Shown piece after piece: positions 24,220 to 32,537 of a stretch of DNA of 49,544 nt. Every line of letters starts with the position of its first letter. The stretch's first letter is position 1. The DNA is from Verrucomicrobiota bacterium (GTDB taxonomy: Bacteria > Verrucomicrobiota > Verrucomicrobiia > Chthoniobacterales > JAFAMB01). The notes beneath the pieces are model-generated. The model searched no databases. It saw only the letters and a list, made by a program, of their open reading frames with translations, and was not told the DNA's origin. Made by a program: the position numbers and the translations under genes. The DNA is taken from NCBI GenBank assembly GCA_019239825.1, contig JAFAZK010000080.1, positions 1-49,544 of the forward strand. Direction: 5' to 3'.

Positions 24220-25530
24220 TTAGCCGGCGCTCGTGTCCGGGGCCGCTGGTTTCTGCTGGCTTTCGCTCACTTCTCTCCGTTCCACGGCAACCATACAAAC
24301 GTCGTCGTCGAAGTGTTCTCGCGTAGAAAAACAACAGACCTCGTGAACAATGGCCGGGAAGAGTTTTTCCATTGGCAGAGTGGCCATACGGTTGAGGGTC
24401 GAGATAAGTGAGTTTTTACCGAATTCTTTTCCGTCTGGTGAATCGACCTCGTAAAGGCCGTCGGTAAAAAGGACCAGACAGTCTTTGGGCTCGAACGGGC
24501 ACGTAAACGTGGGGTAGGTGATTTCGTCGAAAATACCCAGAGCTGGTCCAATCTTGGCGTGGTCTTGCGTGATCGGTTCTGCCCCCGGGCTTACTCGCCT
24601 GAGACGCACTGGGACTGGATGCGCGGCGTTGGCAAACTGAGCGTCTTTAGTGGACGAATCGACAATGAGATAAAATGCAGTCGCAACAAACGGTTCCTCA
24701 ACCCGTTCCAAGATGGCGCGCAGCCGCAAGTTGAGACTGCTGAGGAACCGGCCGGCGTTGGCCATTACCGGGCGAAGCTCTTCCAACAGAGCGCGAATGA
24801 TCGCTGTGACCAAGGCGGCCCGTAAGCCGTGGCCCATCACGTCACAAATGAAGATGCCTACGCGGCTCTCCGACAATGGGAAGAAATCAAAGAAATCGCC
24901 TCCGACAGCTGCCGCTGGCCGATAATAATGAGCAAAACTAAATGGGGCACTCTTGGCAGCTTGGTGGCCGTTGAAGTTGGGATATTCGCGAGGTAACAAA
25001 GCCAATTGGACTTCGCGGGCCATGCGAAGGTCTGCCTCGAGCTGGGCGTTCTTGGCAGCTAAGTCGGCGCTGGTTATTCGGAGCCGGTTGCGCTCTTCCT
25101 CTAGCGCATCTTCCATCCGCTTGATGGCAGTGAAATCTCGGTTGACCCCGAAGATGCCAATCACGTCGCCGGCCGCATTTCTGAGCGGCAATTTGCTGGT
25201 ATAGTCCCAGGTGACTCGGCCACTCGGGTAAACTAACCGTTCAACTTTGCCGATAAGCGATTGGCCGGTCTCCATGATGTGCCTTTCATCCGCGGCCGCT
25301 TCCCGAGCGGTTTGCTCCGACCAAAAATCAAAATCGCTTTTGCCGATCAGGTCGGCCGGGCGGCGTAGGCCCATGAATTCGGCGACGGCTCGACTCGCGC
25401 AAATGAATCGGCCTTCTTTATCCTTGAAATAAATTTGGTCTGCTGCGTGCTCGAGCAGGAAATCAAAAAACTGCTGTTTTAGAGCGACATCATCCGGACC
25501 GTGGGAGGGTAAATCTTTCACGAGCCTCAA
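24220..25530 (-). CDS. PAS domain plus PP2C-type (SpoIIE/RsbU) phosphatase
   Basis: The protein is 436 residues. A PAS domain lies at about 18-140 (FLLEHAADQIYFKDKEGRFICAS, GKSDFDFWSEQ, and the PAC-type GIFGVNRDFTAIKRMEDALEEE). A short coiled coil (about 140-175) leads to the PP2C domain, with PAAAVGGDFFDFFPL and FICDVMGHGLRAALVTA carrying the metal-binding Asp residues, then LFTDGLYE and DDDVCMVAV. Such proteins dephosphorylate anti-sigma antagonists (RsbV-like). No STAS or RsbW gene is nearby, so the partner is elsewhere. The start is a TTG at 25530 or a GTG at 25521. There are no membrane segments; it is cytoplasmic. Confidence 0.88.
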   Translation of the reverse strand: MRLVKDLPSHGPDDVALKQQFFDFLLEHAADQIYFKDKEGRFICASRAVAEFMGLRRPADLIGKSDFDFWSEQTAREAAADERHIMETGQSLIGKVERLVYPSGRVTWDYTSKLPLRNAAGDVIGIFGVNRDFTAIKRMEDALEEERNRLRITSADLAAKNAQLEADLRMAREVQLALLPREYPNFNGHQAAKSAPFSFAHYYRPAAAVGGDFFDFFPLSESRVGIFICDVMGHGLRAALVTAIIRALLEELRPVMANAGRFLSSLNLRLRAILERVEEPFVATAFYLIVDSSTKDAQFANAAHPVPVRLRRVSPGAEPITQDHAKIGPALGIFDEITYPTFTCPFEPKDCLVLFTDGLYEVDSPDGKEFGKNSLISTLNRMATLPMEKLFPAIVHEVCCFSTREHFDDDVCMVAVERREVSESQQKPAAPDTSAG

Positions 25531-25570
25531 GAATGTAGCCTGCGTTGTGCGAGCGGTCTAGAGGGGAGTC

Positions 25571-25615
25571 GCCGTTTGGCGTTCGGCCTTTGGCGCTCAG
25601 CGTTTGGCGTGTCGG
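25571..25615. repeat. Word array, GTTTGGCG family, single arm
   Basis: The stretch reads GCCGTTTGGCGTTCGGCC, then TTTGGCGCTCAGCGTTTGG, a short-period array in the spacer upstream of the phosphatase gene. No inverse partner is visible. A separate hairpin (GACTTATGT/ACATAAGTC, 25664-25692) follows but has no T-tract. Confidence 0.45.
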
Positions 25616-25776
25616 AGGGGAATTCCACTGAGCATGTAGACGTGTGTAGAGGCACAAGGATTCGACTTATGTAACCGATTTCCACATAAGTCCGTGACCA
25701 AAACGGCCCACCTGTTCACCGAACTGCGGGCCCTGAGTAATTGCTCGACGCGCGCAAACTCCAAACGCGACCGTTC

Positions 25777-26652
25777 CTATGCTCCAAGGATCCGTTGCAC
25801 GATTTCCTTCTGCGCGGTCCTTGCGAAAACGTCGGAGCCGATTCGGGTTTTACCTTTTTTCGGTTCGCGAAGCCGGGTCAGGCCTTCCGCGCGACCCTCT
25901 TTTGTTACTCCGACGTCCCAAGTCTCGAACAGGAATAGATCGGGGCGAACCATCGCCAAAGCGGTCAGGGGGTCATGCGGATGGTTGGCGGTGATATTTC
26001 TCAGTTCCCACCAACGCATGATCTGGTCTTCAAGCAATGCGCCAACGCCATTGCCTAGTTGGGCGATCTGTTGAACATCATTCGCATCCAAAAGAACGCG
26101 GAGCGTCAGGTCTAGGCCAATGGCAGTAATCGGAATCCCGGATTCGAAAACGATCTTCGCAGCTTCAGGATCACATTTGATATTGTGTTCAGACCGGTCG
26201 AGCCAATAGGCGCCGCCCATTAGATAGAGATGCTTTATCTTGGAAAAGGTCGCGGCATCTTTTTTTATCGCGCTAGCAATGTTGGTGAGAGGACCCGTGG
26301 CCAGAACTTCAAGTTCGCCGGGGAAGCGATTTGCTTTGTCTAACAAGTAGTCAACCGCCCCGGGGTCGGCCGACACTTGAGCCTTCTCCAAATTAGGAAC
26401 CCCATATCCTTCATGACCGGCCCAAGAAACCTGGCGTCGAGTCAACGTCTCTTTTTCCCCGATTAAAATGTCGATATCAGGCCGTCGAATCAGATCGCAG
26501 GTCACCTTCGTGATGCGCGCTCGAAGCGGCGTGTCTCCGTAAACCGTGGTAACGCCAATCAGATTCAGTTCCGGAGATTTGGCTAGAACCGCCAGTGCCA
26601 GAATGTCATCAACATCCGTGCCGATGTCAGTATCGAAGATAACAGGTCTCAT
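25777..26652 (-). CDS. Nucleoside hydrolase (IunH/RihA type)
   Basis: The enzyme cleaves the N-glycosidic bond of ribonucleosides to base and ribose. The 291 residues match the family. The Ca-binding motif DTDIGTDVDD at 7-16 is intact; ATGPLTNIASAI, YLMGGAYWL and the C-terminal ANHPHDPLTALA (active-site His and Ca-binding Asp) complete the signature. It lies downstream of a three-gene ABC importer on the same strand, so the importer could supply nucleosides or a ribosyl compound. This link is inferred. The start codon directly abuts a repeat cluster (from 26653), and there is no Shine-Dalgarno. Confidence 0.92.
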   Translation of the reverse strand: MRPVIFDTDIGTDVDDILALAVLAKSPELNLIGVTTVYGDTPLRARITKVTCDLIRRPDIDILIGEKETLTRRQVSWAGHEGYGVPNLEKAQVSADPGAVDYLLDKANRFPGELEVLATGPLTNIASAIKKDAATFSKIKHLYLMGGAYWLDRSEHNIKCDPEAAKIVFESGIPITAIGLDLTLRVLLDANDVQQIAQLGNGVGALLEDQIMRWWELRNITANHPHDPLTALAMVRPDLFLFETWDVGVTKEGRAEGLTRLREPKKGKTRIGSDVFARTAQKEIVQRILGA

Positions 26653-26938
26653 GGGTAATCAGTGGAGTAGGAGAATGTTGGAGTGATGGAGAAGTGGAGT
26701 GATGGAGTGTTGGTAGGGCGAGGCTCCCGAAAAACCTTGCAGTTTAGCGGAGAGCTGGACTCAGAAACGGTACGGTGCGTTGTTGGGCCTTTGCGTTTGC
26801 CGAGCCGTTGGGAGTCGTGGGTTTCAAGGAGTCATGGAGTGTTGGGGTCATGCTTTACAATTATTCGCGTCAATTCGTGTCCATTCGCGGTTGGTTATTC
26901 GGTGTTTCTTTGCGTCGTAACTATCCACCTGTACAGAA
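26653..26938. repeat. Cluster of three repeat-word families in one spacer
   Basis: From left to right: GGTAATCAGTGG (AGTAATCAGT family, 26654-26665); an array of GGAGTGATGGAG words (26666-26711), echoed at 26827-26842; the GGTAGGGCGAGGCTCCCGA end motif (26712-26730); and TTATTCGCGTCAATTCGTGT with the rest of the CGCGAATGG family (26861-26893). GCGTTTGCCGAGCC in the middle echoes the cores of other elements. It looks like several insertions nested or decayed together. No gene is seen. Confidence 0.6.
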
Positions 26939-27781
26939 TCAGCCTTTAAAGCCGGCCGCGGTGACTCCTTGAATGTAGAAACGCTGGAGCGGCAAAAGAA
27001 TGAATAACGGAATCACGGTCGCGACGTTGGAGGCTGCAAAAAGCTCGTTCCATTGGGTCGTATAACGCTGCTGGAACCCGGCCAACGCGACTTGAATCAC
27101 TTTAAGATTCTCGGATCGGGTGCAAATCAGCGGCCAGAGGAATGATTCCCATTGGAAAAGGAAGATCAGCAGCCCAGCGCTAATAATCACCGGCTTTGAA
27201 AGGGGAAGATAGATGTTCCACAAGATTCTCAGCCATCCGGCGCCATCCATCCTGGCGGCTTCGGCCAACTCCCGTGGAATCTGAGAAAAAAACTGTCGAA
27301 ACAGAAAGATAACCACTCCGTTAGCCAATCCGGGGACGATCAAAGCGTAGTACGAATCGATCCAGCCAAACAGTTTGATGACGTTGTAGAGAGGGATAGA
27401 TATCGCTTCGAACGGAACCAAGAAGCTCAGGACCGTGACAAAAAAGAGAAACTGACGGCCCGGAAACTGAAACACAGCGAACACAAACCCAGCCAATCCG
27501 TTAATAATCAGGCCCCCGAGAACGGTCATAGCAGCAACGAAGGCGCTGTTGAGCACAGCAACGCCAAACCCTCGCTCAGTAAAGATGGTGAAGTAAGCGC
27601 CGAAATCGAGATGATCGAGAAAGAGAGCTTTCAGGCTGAAAGGGGAGGTATATTTAAAAATCTCCTCCAGCGGCCGTAAAGAAGAGGTGAGTGACCACCA
27701 GAGCGGTAAGACAAAGAGCAAGCCAACGAAGATATAGACAAGATGGAGAGGTAACCGAGCTCCAAAGATCGTGTTCTTCAT
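26939..27781 (-). CDS. ABC sugar importer permease (MalG/UgpE type)
   Basis: This inner-membrane permease has 280 residues and six predicted TM helices. The EAA loop that contacts the ATPase is EAARMDGAGWLRILWNIYLP near 195-215. Its ATG begins 1 bp after the stop of the first permease, with an AGGAGGAAG site upstream, so translation is coupled. It belongs to the carbohydrate-uptake CUT1 subfamily. No ATPase gene lies in this cluster; a shared MsmK/MalK-type ATPase encoded elsewhere is probable. Confidence 0.92.
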   Translation of the reverse strand: MKNTIFGARLPLHLVYIFVGLLFVLPLWWSLTSSLRPLEEIFKYTSPFSLKALFLDHLDFGAYFTIFTERGFGVAVLNSAFVAAMTVLGGLIINGLAGFVFAVFQFPGRQFLFFVTVLSFLVPFEAISIPLYNVIKLFGWIDSYYALIVPGLANGVVIFLFRQFFSQIPRELAEAARMDGAGWLRILWNIYLPLSKPVIISAGLLIFLFQWESFLWPLICTRSENLKVIQVALAGFQQRYTTQWNELFAASNVATVIPLFILLPLQRFYIQGVTAAGFKG

Positions 27782-27782
27782 T

Positions 27783-28658
27783 TCAATTTGCTTCCTCCTG
27801 ACTAAAAAGCCGGAACTGCATAGCGACTGTAGCGATCACTAACACAAGCAAAACCATGACCAGAGCCAGGGCTCGCCCCATATCTCCGTACACAAACCCA
27901 GATTTATAGGCCTCATACATCAAGACGTTCGTCGAATAAGAGGGGCCGCCGCGAGTCAGCAAAAACATCGGGACGAACAAAAGAAAATTGACTGCGGTAT
28001 CGGTGATCAGCACGAACAGCAGCGGCCGGCGCAGCAAGGGAAACGTGATCCGAAAGAAACGGCTTATCCCGCCGGCGCCATCAATCCGGGCAGCTTCGTA
28101 CAACTGTCGGGGAATATCTTGCAGACCAGCCCAGAGAAAGATCATCCAAAAACTTGCCCCTTTCCAGGTGGCGATGGCCACAATGCACCAGAGCGCTTGG
28201 TCTTTACTAATCAGAAAAGGTTGCGAAGGAATGCCGATCAGGTTGATCAGGGAGTTGGCTAAGCCGGAGTTCGGGTCGAGCATGATCCGCCACAGGATCG
28301 AAGCGATCGGTACCGAGACACCAAGGGGAATAAAAAAGAGCAACCGATAGAAACCGATCCCGCGAAACCTTTGATTCGCCATGATGGCCAAGAGCAAGGC
28401 GATAAATACCTGCAGCGGATTGATTACCAGGTTCAGCTTGATCGTGACCCAGAGCGATTCCCAAAAGATCGGGTCGCGGAACAGTTGAGCGTAGTTATTC
28501 AAGCCGACAAAGACGTCCTTGCCGGCTTGCATAATCGACTGGCTATAGAGACTGCCTAGCAGCGTTGTGGCGATCGGCCATAAGCGGAAGACAGCCAGAC
28601 AAAGGAGTGCCGGCGAAAGAAGCAGATAGGCGATCCAGGCGGAACGGCGATAGGTCAT
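27783..28658 (-). CDS. ABC sugar importer permease (MalF/UgpA type)
   Basis: The protein is 291 residues with six TM helices, starting MTYRRSAWIAYLLLSPALLCLAVFRLWP, typical of the UgpA/MsmF type. The EAA loop EAARIDGAGGISRFFRITFPLL is near 188-210. The ATG overlaps the stop of the solute-binding-protein gene (ATGA at 28655-28658), a translational-coupling arrangement. With the second permease it forms the channel of a CUT1-type importer. Confidence 0.92.
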   Translation of the reverse strand: MTYRRSAWIAYLLLSPALLCLAVFRLWPIATTLLGSLYSQSIMQAGKDVFVGLNNYAQLFRDPIFWESLWVTIKLNLVINPLQVFIALLLAIMANQRFRGIGFYRLLFFIPLGVSVPIASILWRIMLDPNSGLANSLINLIGIPSQPFLISKDQALWCIVAIATWKGASFWMIFLWAGLQDIPRQLYEAARIDGAGGISRFFRITFPLLRRPLLFVLITDTAVNFLLFVPMFLLTRGGPSYSTNVLMYEAYKSGFVYGDMGRALALVMVLLVLVIATVAMQFRLFSQEEAN

Positions 28659-30016
28659 CGCTTAAATTGGGCGAAGAACACATCAAGCCGTTGGGCTGCT
28701 CCGTCGAGAGCTTCTTTCGGATCGACGCCATTGCGAATGTCTTCGTAAGTCGAAGCAAAAATGTCTTCTAGCTGAAGATAGCCAGGGGTTAAGGGACGTG
28801 GTACCGCCGTGTGTTGGGCTTCGTAGTCTCCCAGCAAATAAGCGTCATCCGGGAAGGTGTGGAACTTTTGGTCAGCGGAAATCTTGCTCCACAGCGCGAT
28901 CATGGCTGGGGATTGCCCTTGACCTTCGAACCAAACTGTTGCTCCGGCGTCGCTGGCACAGAGAAATTGAATAAATTTCGCGGCTTCGGCCTGATGTTGA
29001 GAGTTCTTGGAGATTCCTACGTGCCAACTGCCTGTACCGCTGGCCGGCTTTCCCTCCTTGAAATAGGGAATCGGTGCGACCTCAAAGTCGACTCCAGCTT
29101 CCTTGAACCGTCCGACATTCCATTCGCCACCTACAAAGATCGCGACTTTGCCTCCGGAGAATAAACTCGGCGATTCATCGGGGGTCACATTCTTGGGACT
29201 AATCTTCCACTTGTTGAACAGGTCGCCATACCATTGCGCGGCTTTCAACCAGCCAGCGGAATTGAAGTAGCCCTGAGCCGTCAATCCATCTGGTCCAACT
29301 AACGTCGCACCTAAAGAATCGCCCAGACATTGCAGTTGGTAGAGGCGGCTTACCTGGTCAAATTCGAATCCCCAAACATCGGTCCTACCGTTCTCGGTTT
29401 TGGTCAATTTCTTGGCCGCGTCGACAACCTGTTCCCAGGTCCAGCGATCGTTCGTCGCAATTTGAGCCACCTGGTCGTACGTCACGGTCCGGTCAGCCGT
29501 CAATCCTTTCGGTGGTTCGATGCCAGCATCTCGGAAGAGTTTCCGATTGATGAACATAAACTGGGTCGACGTGTTCTGCGGCGCTGCCATGAAATGGCCG
29601 TTGTACATGCCGGCCTGCCAGGAAGCCTTGATCCAGGTCTTTTCGATTTGGTCTTTGGAAAAATAAGCGTCCAGCGGCGCCAGATATCCGCGCACACTAT
29701 AGGAGGCAACCAGTGGCACATCGACACTGATCAGATCCACGTCTTTGTCCTGCGCTTTCATCCGCACCTCGATGGTTTCGAACAGGTCGCGGAACGGGTA
29801 AGTATCAAGTTGGATCTTTATATCCGGGTTTTGGGCTTCGAAGGCAGCGATCACTTTCTTGACGTTAGCCGGCCAGGTGTTGTCGGAGAGGGTCATCCAA
29901 TGGAGGACGGTGGCGGCGTAAGCGGAGCCGAAGACACAACCCGAGAGGGTAGCGATCAGACAGAAACATCGCCAGTGGGCGAGGCGGTGGGCAAAACGGT
30001 CAACACTTGTGTTCAT
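28655..30016 (-). CDS. Extracellular solute-binding protein of a sugar ABC importer
   Basis: The protein is 453 residues from the ATG at 30016 (MNTSVDRFAHRL); an upstream ATG at 30049 would start within the operator. The signal contains IATLSGC, a possible lipobox, or alternatively ends at AYA. The mature part is a type-1 (MalE-like) binding protein: AFEAQNPDIKIQLDTYPFRDLFETIEVRM, AKFIQFLCASDAGATVWF. It captures the ligand for the two permeases, and expression is probably controlled by the LacI-type protein encoded divergently. The ligand is unknown; the nucleoside hydrolase downstream hints at a ribosyl compound or sugar. Confidence 0.9.
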   Translation of the reverse strand: MNTSVDRFAHRLAHWRCFCLIATLSGCVFGSAYAATVLHWMTLSDNTWPANVKKVIAAFEAQNPDIKIQLDTYPFRDLFETIEVRMKAQDKDVDLISVDVPLVASYSVRGYLAPLDAYFSKDQIEKTWIKASWQAGMYNGHFMAAPQNTSTQFMFINRKLFRDAGIEPPKGLTADRTVTYDQVAQIATNDRWTWEQVVDAAKKLTKTENGRTDVWGFEFDQVSRLYQLQCLGDSLGATLVGPDGLTAQGYFNSAGWLKAAQWYGDLFNKWKISPKNVTPDESPSLFSGGKVAIFVGGEWNVGRFKEAGVDFEVAPIPYFKEGKPASGTGSWHVGISKNSQHQAEAAKFIQFLCASDAGATVWFEGQGQSPAMIALWSKISADQKFHTFPDDAYLLGDYEAQHTAVPRPLTPGYLQLEDIFASTYEDIRNGVDPKEALDGAAQRLDVFFAQFKR

Positions 30017-30033
30017 GATAGAAAGGGGGGATA

Positions 30034-30065
30034 CTGTTACCGCTAACAATTGTTAGCGGTAACAG
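30034..30065. promoter_or_regulatory. 32-bp perfect palindrome, double LacI-family operator
   Basis: The half CTGTTACCGCTAACAA (30034-30049) is exactly inverted at 30050-30065. It contains two LacI-type 14-mers, TGTTACCGCTAACA (30035-30048) and TGTTAGCGGTAACA (30051-30064), 2 bp apart, each itself an imperfect dyad. It lies between the importer genes and the divergent LacI gene and is 18 bp from the start of the binding-protein gene. Operator identity is strongly supported by sequence; the protein bound is inferred from position. Confidence 0.85.
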
Positions 30066-30082
30066 AGTCGGCTTCGCTTGCT

Positions 30083-30088
30083 TGTCAA
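30083..30088 (-). promoter_or_regulatory. Candidate -35 box of the importer operon
   Basis: On the minus strand TTGACA reads 18 bp before the operator palindrome. A -10 box at normal spacing would fall inside the first operator half (TGTTAC), which is a poor match to TATAAT. Repressor binding there would block the promoter. Only the -35 box is convincing. Confidence 0.4.
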
Positions 30089-30161
30089 TCCGGTTTCACA
30101 TAATAAATCCATTCCCTTTCCGATGTTTTAACACTCCCTCCAGGCTTTCATTCGCCCGCTG

Positions 30162-31235
30162 ATGCCTCAATCTCCCCAGCAGAAAAAAAGCTCTTTCGAC
30201 CGAGTGACCCTTTATGAGGTTGCTGAAGCGGCGGGCGTTTCCCATCAAACGGTATCCCGGGTGGTAAATGCTAGTCCCTTGGTGGCTGAACGCACCCGGG
30301 CCCGCGTCCTGAAAGCGATCGCCAGGATGAACTATCGCCCAAACAGCGTTGCCCGGAACCTGGCTGCCCGCCGTTCCGCTCTAATCGGCGTCATTACTTT
30401 CGCTGTCGAATCTTACGGACCGTCGCATCTGATCACGAGCCTCAGCGAGACGGCCCGGAAATTGGGGTACCACATAGTCGTGGCCAGCGCCGAACATCCC
30501 GTGCTGGACGAGATTCGCCGTTGCGGTACAGAACTGCGCGGGCACGGAGTGGATGGCGTGATTGTGATCCTTCCCACCAGCTTACGGCTGAGGGCGCTGG
30601 AGGAAGTATTCGGTGTTGCACCGGTGGTCGTTTTGGGTGCTCGGCGGCAACATCGCTATACCGCCGTCGAGATCGATCATGAGCTCGGTTCGCGGAAAGC
30701 CACAGAGTACCTTATCACGCAAGGTCATCGGAAAATTGCTTGCATCAGCGGGCCGCTGGACTGGGATTGTTCTAGCTTGAGGCGTCTAGGCTGGAGCCGG
30801 GCGTTAGAGGCCCGAAAGTTACGGCTTGGCCCGGCGGTCGAGAGTGACTGGAGTGCTGAAGGAGGCTACGCGGCGACGCAACAGTTATTAGATTCGAGAG
30901 CGCGCTTTACCGCGGTGGTAGCCGGTAATGATCAGATCGCTCTCGGTGCTATGGAGGCTCTCTGGGAGAATGGGATTGAGATTCCCAGCGAAGTCTCGCT
31001 GATCGGTTTCGATAACATGCCGGAATCGAAGTTTTTCCGCCCGCCTTTGACTACAGTGAATCACGATTTCGATCTCCTGAGCACGACGAGCTTGCAGCTG
31101 GTGACCCAAGCGATTGCCAATCCGGAAGCGCCGAGGTTACATCACAAAATCGCTCCCGATTTGGTAATTCGTCGGAGCGTCGGAGCGGTTGTCAGGGAGG
31201 ATGCGGGCAGGCAGCGCCGAAGTACTCGTAGGTAA
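30162..31235 (+). CDS. LacI-family transcriptional regulator
   Basis: The protein is 357 residues. The amino-terminal DNA-binding domain is VTLYEVAEAAGVSHQTVSRVVNASPLVAERTRARVLKAI (about 15-53), with the hinge helix NYRPNSVARNLAARRS. A periplasmic-binding-like effector domain follows (about 65-340: LIGVITFAVESYGPSHLI, RKIACISGPLDW, FTAVVAGNDQIALGAMEAL, SLIGFDNMPESKFFRPPLTTV). It is divergent from the importer and faces the 32-bp double operator, so it probably represses that operon and itself until sugar binds. Family assignment is firm. Confidence 0.93.
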   Translation: MPQSPQQKKSSFDRVTLYEVAEAAGVSHQTVSRVVNASPLVAERTRARVLKAIARMNYRPNSVARNLAARRSALIGVITFAVESYGPSHLITSLSETARKLGYHIVVASAEHPVLDEIRRCGTELRGHGVDGVIVILPTSLRLRALEEVFGVAPVVVLGARRQHRYTAVEIDHELGSRKATEYLITQGHRKIACISGPLDWDCSSLRRLGWSRALEARKLRLGPAVESDWSAEGGYAATQQLLDSRARFTAVVAGNDQIALGAMEALWENGIEIPSEVSLIGFDNMPESKFFRPPLTTVNHDFDLLSTTSLQLVTQAIANPEAPRLHHKIAPDLVIRRSVGAVVREDAGRQRRSTRR

Positions 31236-31555
31236 CGGGCTCCGTTAGTGAATCGGGGCTTGGACTCAATGATTGGGCTTAGACAAGTATAAGCACAGCT
31301 GTTCCTGCTTTCGAGATTTGTGGCCCTCGCTGTCCCGAAGGGACGACAGTTTTCTCGACGAGTGCGGACGTTGATGTAATGAAGCGTTCATCACATAGTC
31401 TCTTCCGCCCATTCAGGGCTGGTCGTTTTTTTGATGCTATCCAGGGGTTAAAACCCCTGGCTTAGTCCTGTAGTCCCTTCGGGACAACTAACCTTTTGCT
31501 TCGTGGCAAAATTCAATTGTGGCCCGGGGACAACCACTTTGCCGTGGGCGATCCC
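31236..31555. repeat. Intergenic stretch with CCCGAAGGGAC and GGGGTTAAAACCCC palindromes
   Basis: The 320 bp hold three small dyads: TGTCCCGAAGGGAC near 31333, CCAGGGGTTAAAACCCCTGG at 31441-31460, and AGTCCCTTCGGGAC at 31472-31485. The last two and the CTTAGTCCTGT between them form a unit that recurs, inverted and with compensating changes, at 42743-42787. No gene or RNA class was recognised. The lacI terminator is not evident. Confidence 0.6.
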
Positions 31556-32329
31556 CTAAAGAATCAGCTTTTTCCTGACCTGACTAAGTGCCAGCCAACC
31601 CAGGCCAAAAGTAAATACGACCAGGGCTATCACATGGAAGACCGCTTCCGCTGCATTCCATTCACCCCAACTGCTCATCTGTAGCAAGCGGACGCCGTGA
31701 TAAAACGGCGAGAATTGCACTGCGACACCCAACCAAGAATTATTGCTGAGCGGGAAGAAAACTCCCGATAGATAATAAATGGGAGCGATCAGAAAAGAGT
31801 AGACGCTTTGGAATTGGTTAATATTTCTGACCCAAGCGCAGGATAGGAGTCCGATCGCGCCGCAAGGCAGGGCCATGAGTGCGCCGATGAGCGGAAAGAA
31901 AAAGGCGCCGAGTGGGTTAGGTACCAGTCCAATTACAAGTAGAACCACAGCGACTCCGGTAGCCATGAGGCCGGCCCGAATCGCCAGCCAGATAAACTCT
32001 CCGACCACGATATCCAGCACGTCAATGGACGTTGTCAGCATCGCTTTGAAGACCGACTCGAACGTCATCCGGATATAAAATCCGTAGCTGCATTCGAAGA
32101 ATGCGGTGAAAAGAGCCGTGGTTGCCACCATCCCCGGCGCAAGAAATATCGCGTAGCTATGCCCGCCGATCTGTCCAATGAACGGCGAGAGCCCCACACC
32201 AAGGGTGGCTAAGACCAGGGCCGGATCCGCTAACGTCGGAGAGATATTCGCAATGAAGTCTTTTCGGTAAACAACCCAATTGCGAACCGACACATGCCAG
32301 GCAAGTCTAAGGGTAGTGGAGAGGGGCAT
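31556..32329 (-). CDS. ABC-2 exporter permease (NodJ/DrrB type)
   Basis: The protein is 257 residues with six TM segments, beginning MPLSTTLRLAWHVSVRNWVVYRKDFIAN with the amphipathic start typical of NodJ. Conserved features are APGMVATTALFTAFFECSYGFYIRM and a C-terminal YSFLIAPIYYLSGVFFPL with GVRLLQ. It pairs with the ATPase encoded upstream on the same strand. Substrates of the family include lipooligosaccharides, polysaccharides and antibiotics; this one is unknown. A word-array repeat of about 190 bp separates the two genes. Confidence 0.9.
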   Translation of the reverse strand: MPLSTTLRLAWHVSVRNWVVYRKDFIANISPTLADPALVLATLGVGLSPFIGQIGGHSYAIFLAPGMVATTALFTAFFECSYGFYIRMTFESVFKAMLTTSIDVLDIVVGEFIWLAIRAGLMATGVAVVLLVIGLVPNPLGAFFFPLIGALMALPCGAIGLLSCAWVRNINQFQSVYSFLIAPIYYLSGVFFPLSNNSWLGVAVQFSPFYHGVRLLQMSSWGEWNAAEAVFHVIALVVFTFGLGWLALSQVRKKLIL

Positions 32330-32340
32330 ATGCAGGAGTC

Positions 32341-32529
32341 AGGAGTTCAGGAGTTCAGGAGTTCAGGAGTTCAGGAGTTCAGGAGTTCAGGAGTTCAGGA
32401 GTTCAGGAGTTCAGGTTGGGACGCGCCGCAAAATTGCAAGAGAAAGCGGTTTTTCTGATCCGAAATGAATGGACCTAGCGCTGTATGTCGCAGGCTCCTG
32501 AACTCCTGCAACTCCTCGAACTCCTGAAC
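32341..32529. repeat. 8-bp minisatellite AGGAGTTC with degenerate inverse arm
   Basis: Nine perfect tandem copies of AGGAGTTC fill 32341-32412. About 80 bp later the inverse words appear, degenerate (GGCTCCTGAACTCCTGC, AACTCCTCGAACTCC; 32491-32528). The whole is a palindrome lying inside an ABC exporter gene pair, ending 9 bp before the ATPase stop. Words of the same family recur at 41775-41920 and 46082-46099. Confidence 0.85.
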
Positions 32530-32537
32530 TACTTGCT

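Noticed and set aside
25664..25692. Hairpin GACTTATGT/ACATAAGTC as an intrinsic terminator
   Set aside because: No T-tract follows on either strand.
32341..32412. Tandem 8-bp units as CRISPR or as coding sequence on the plus strand
   Set aside because: No spacers, and the plus-strand frame through them is a repetitive peptide without start signals or domain.
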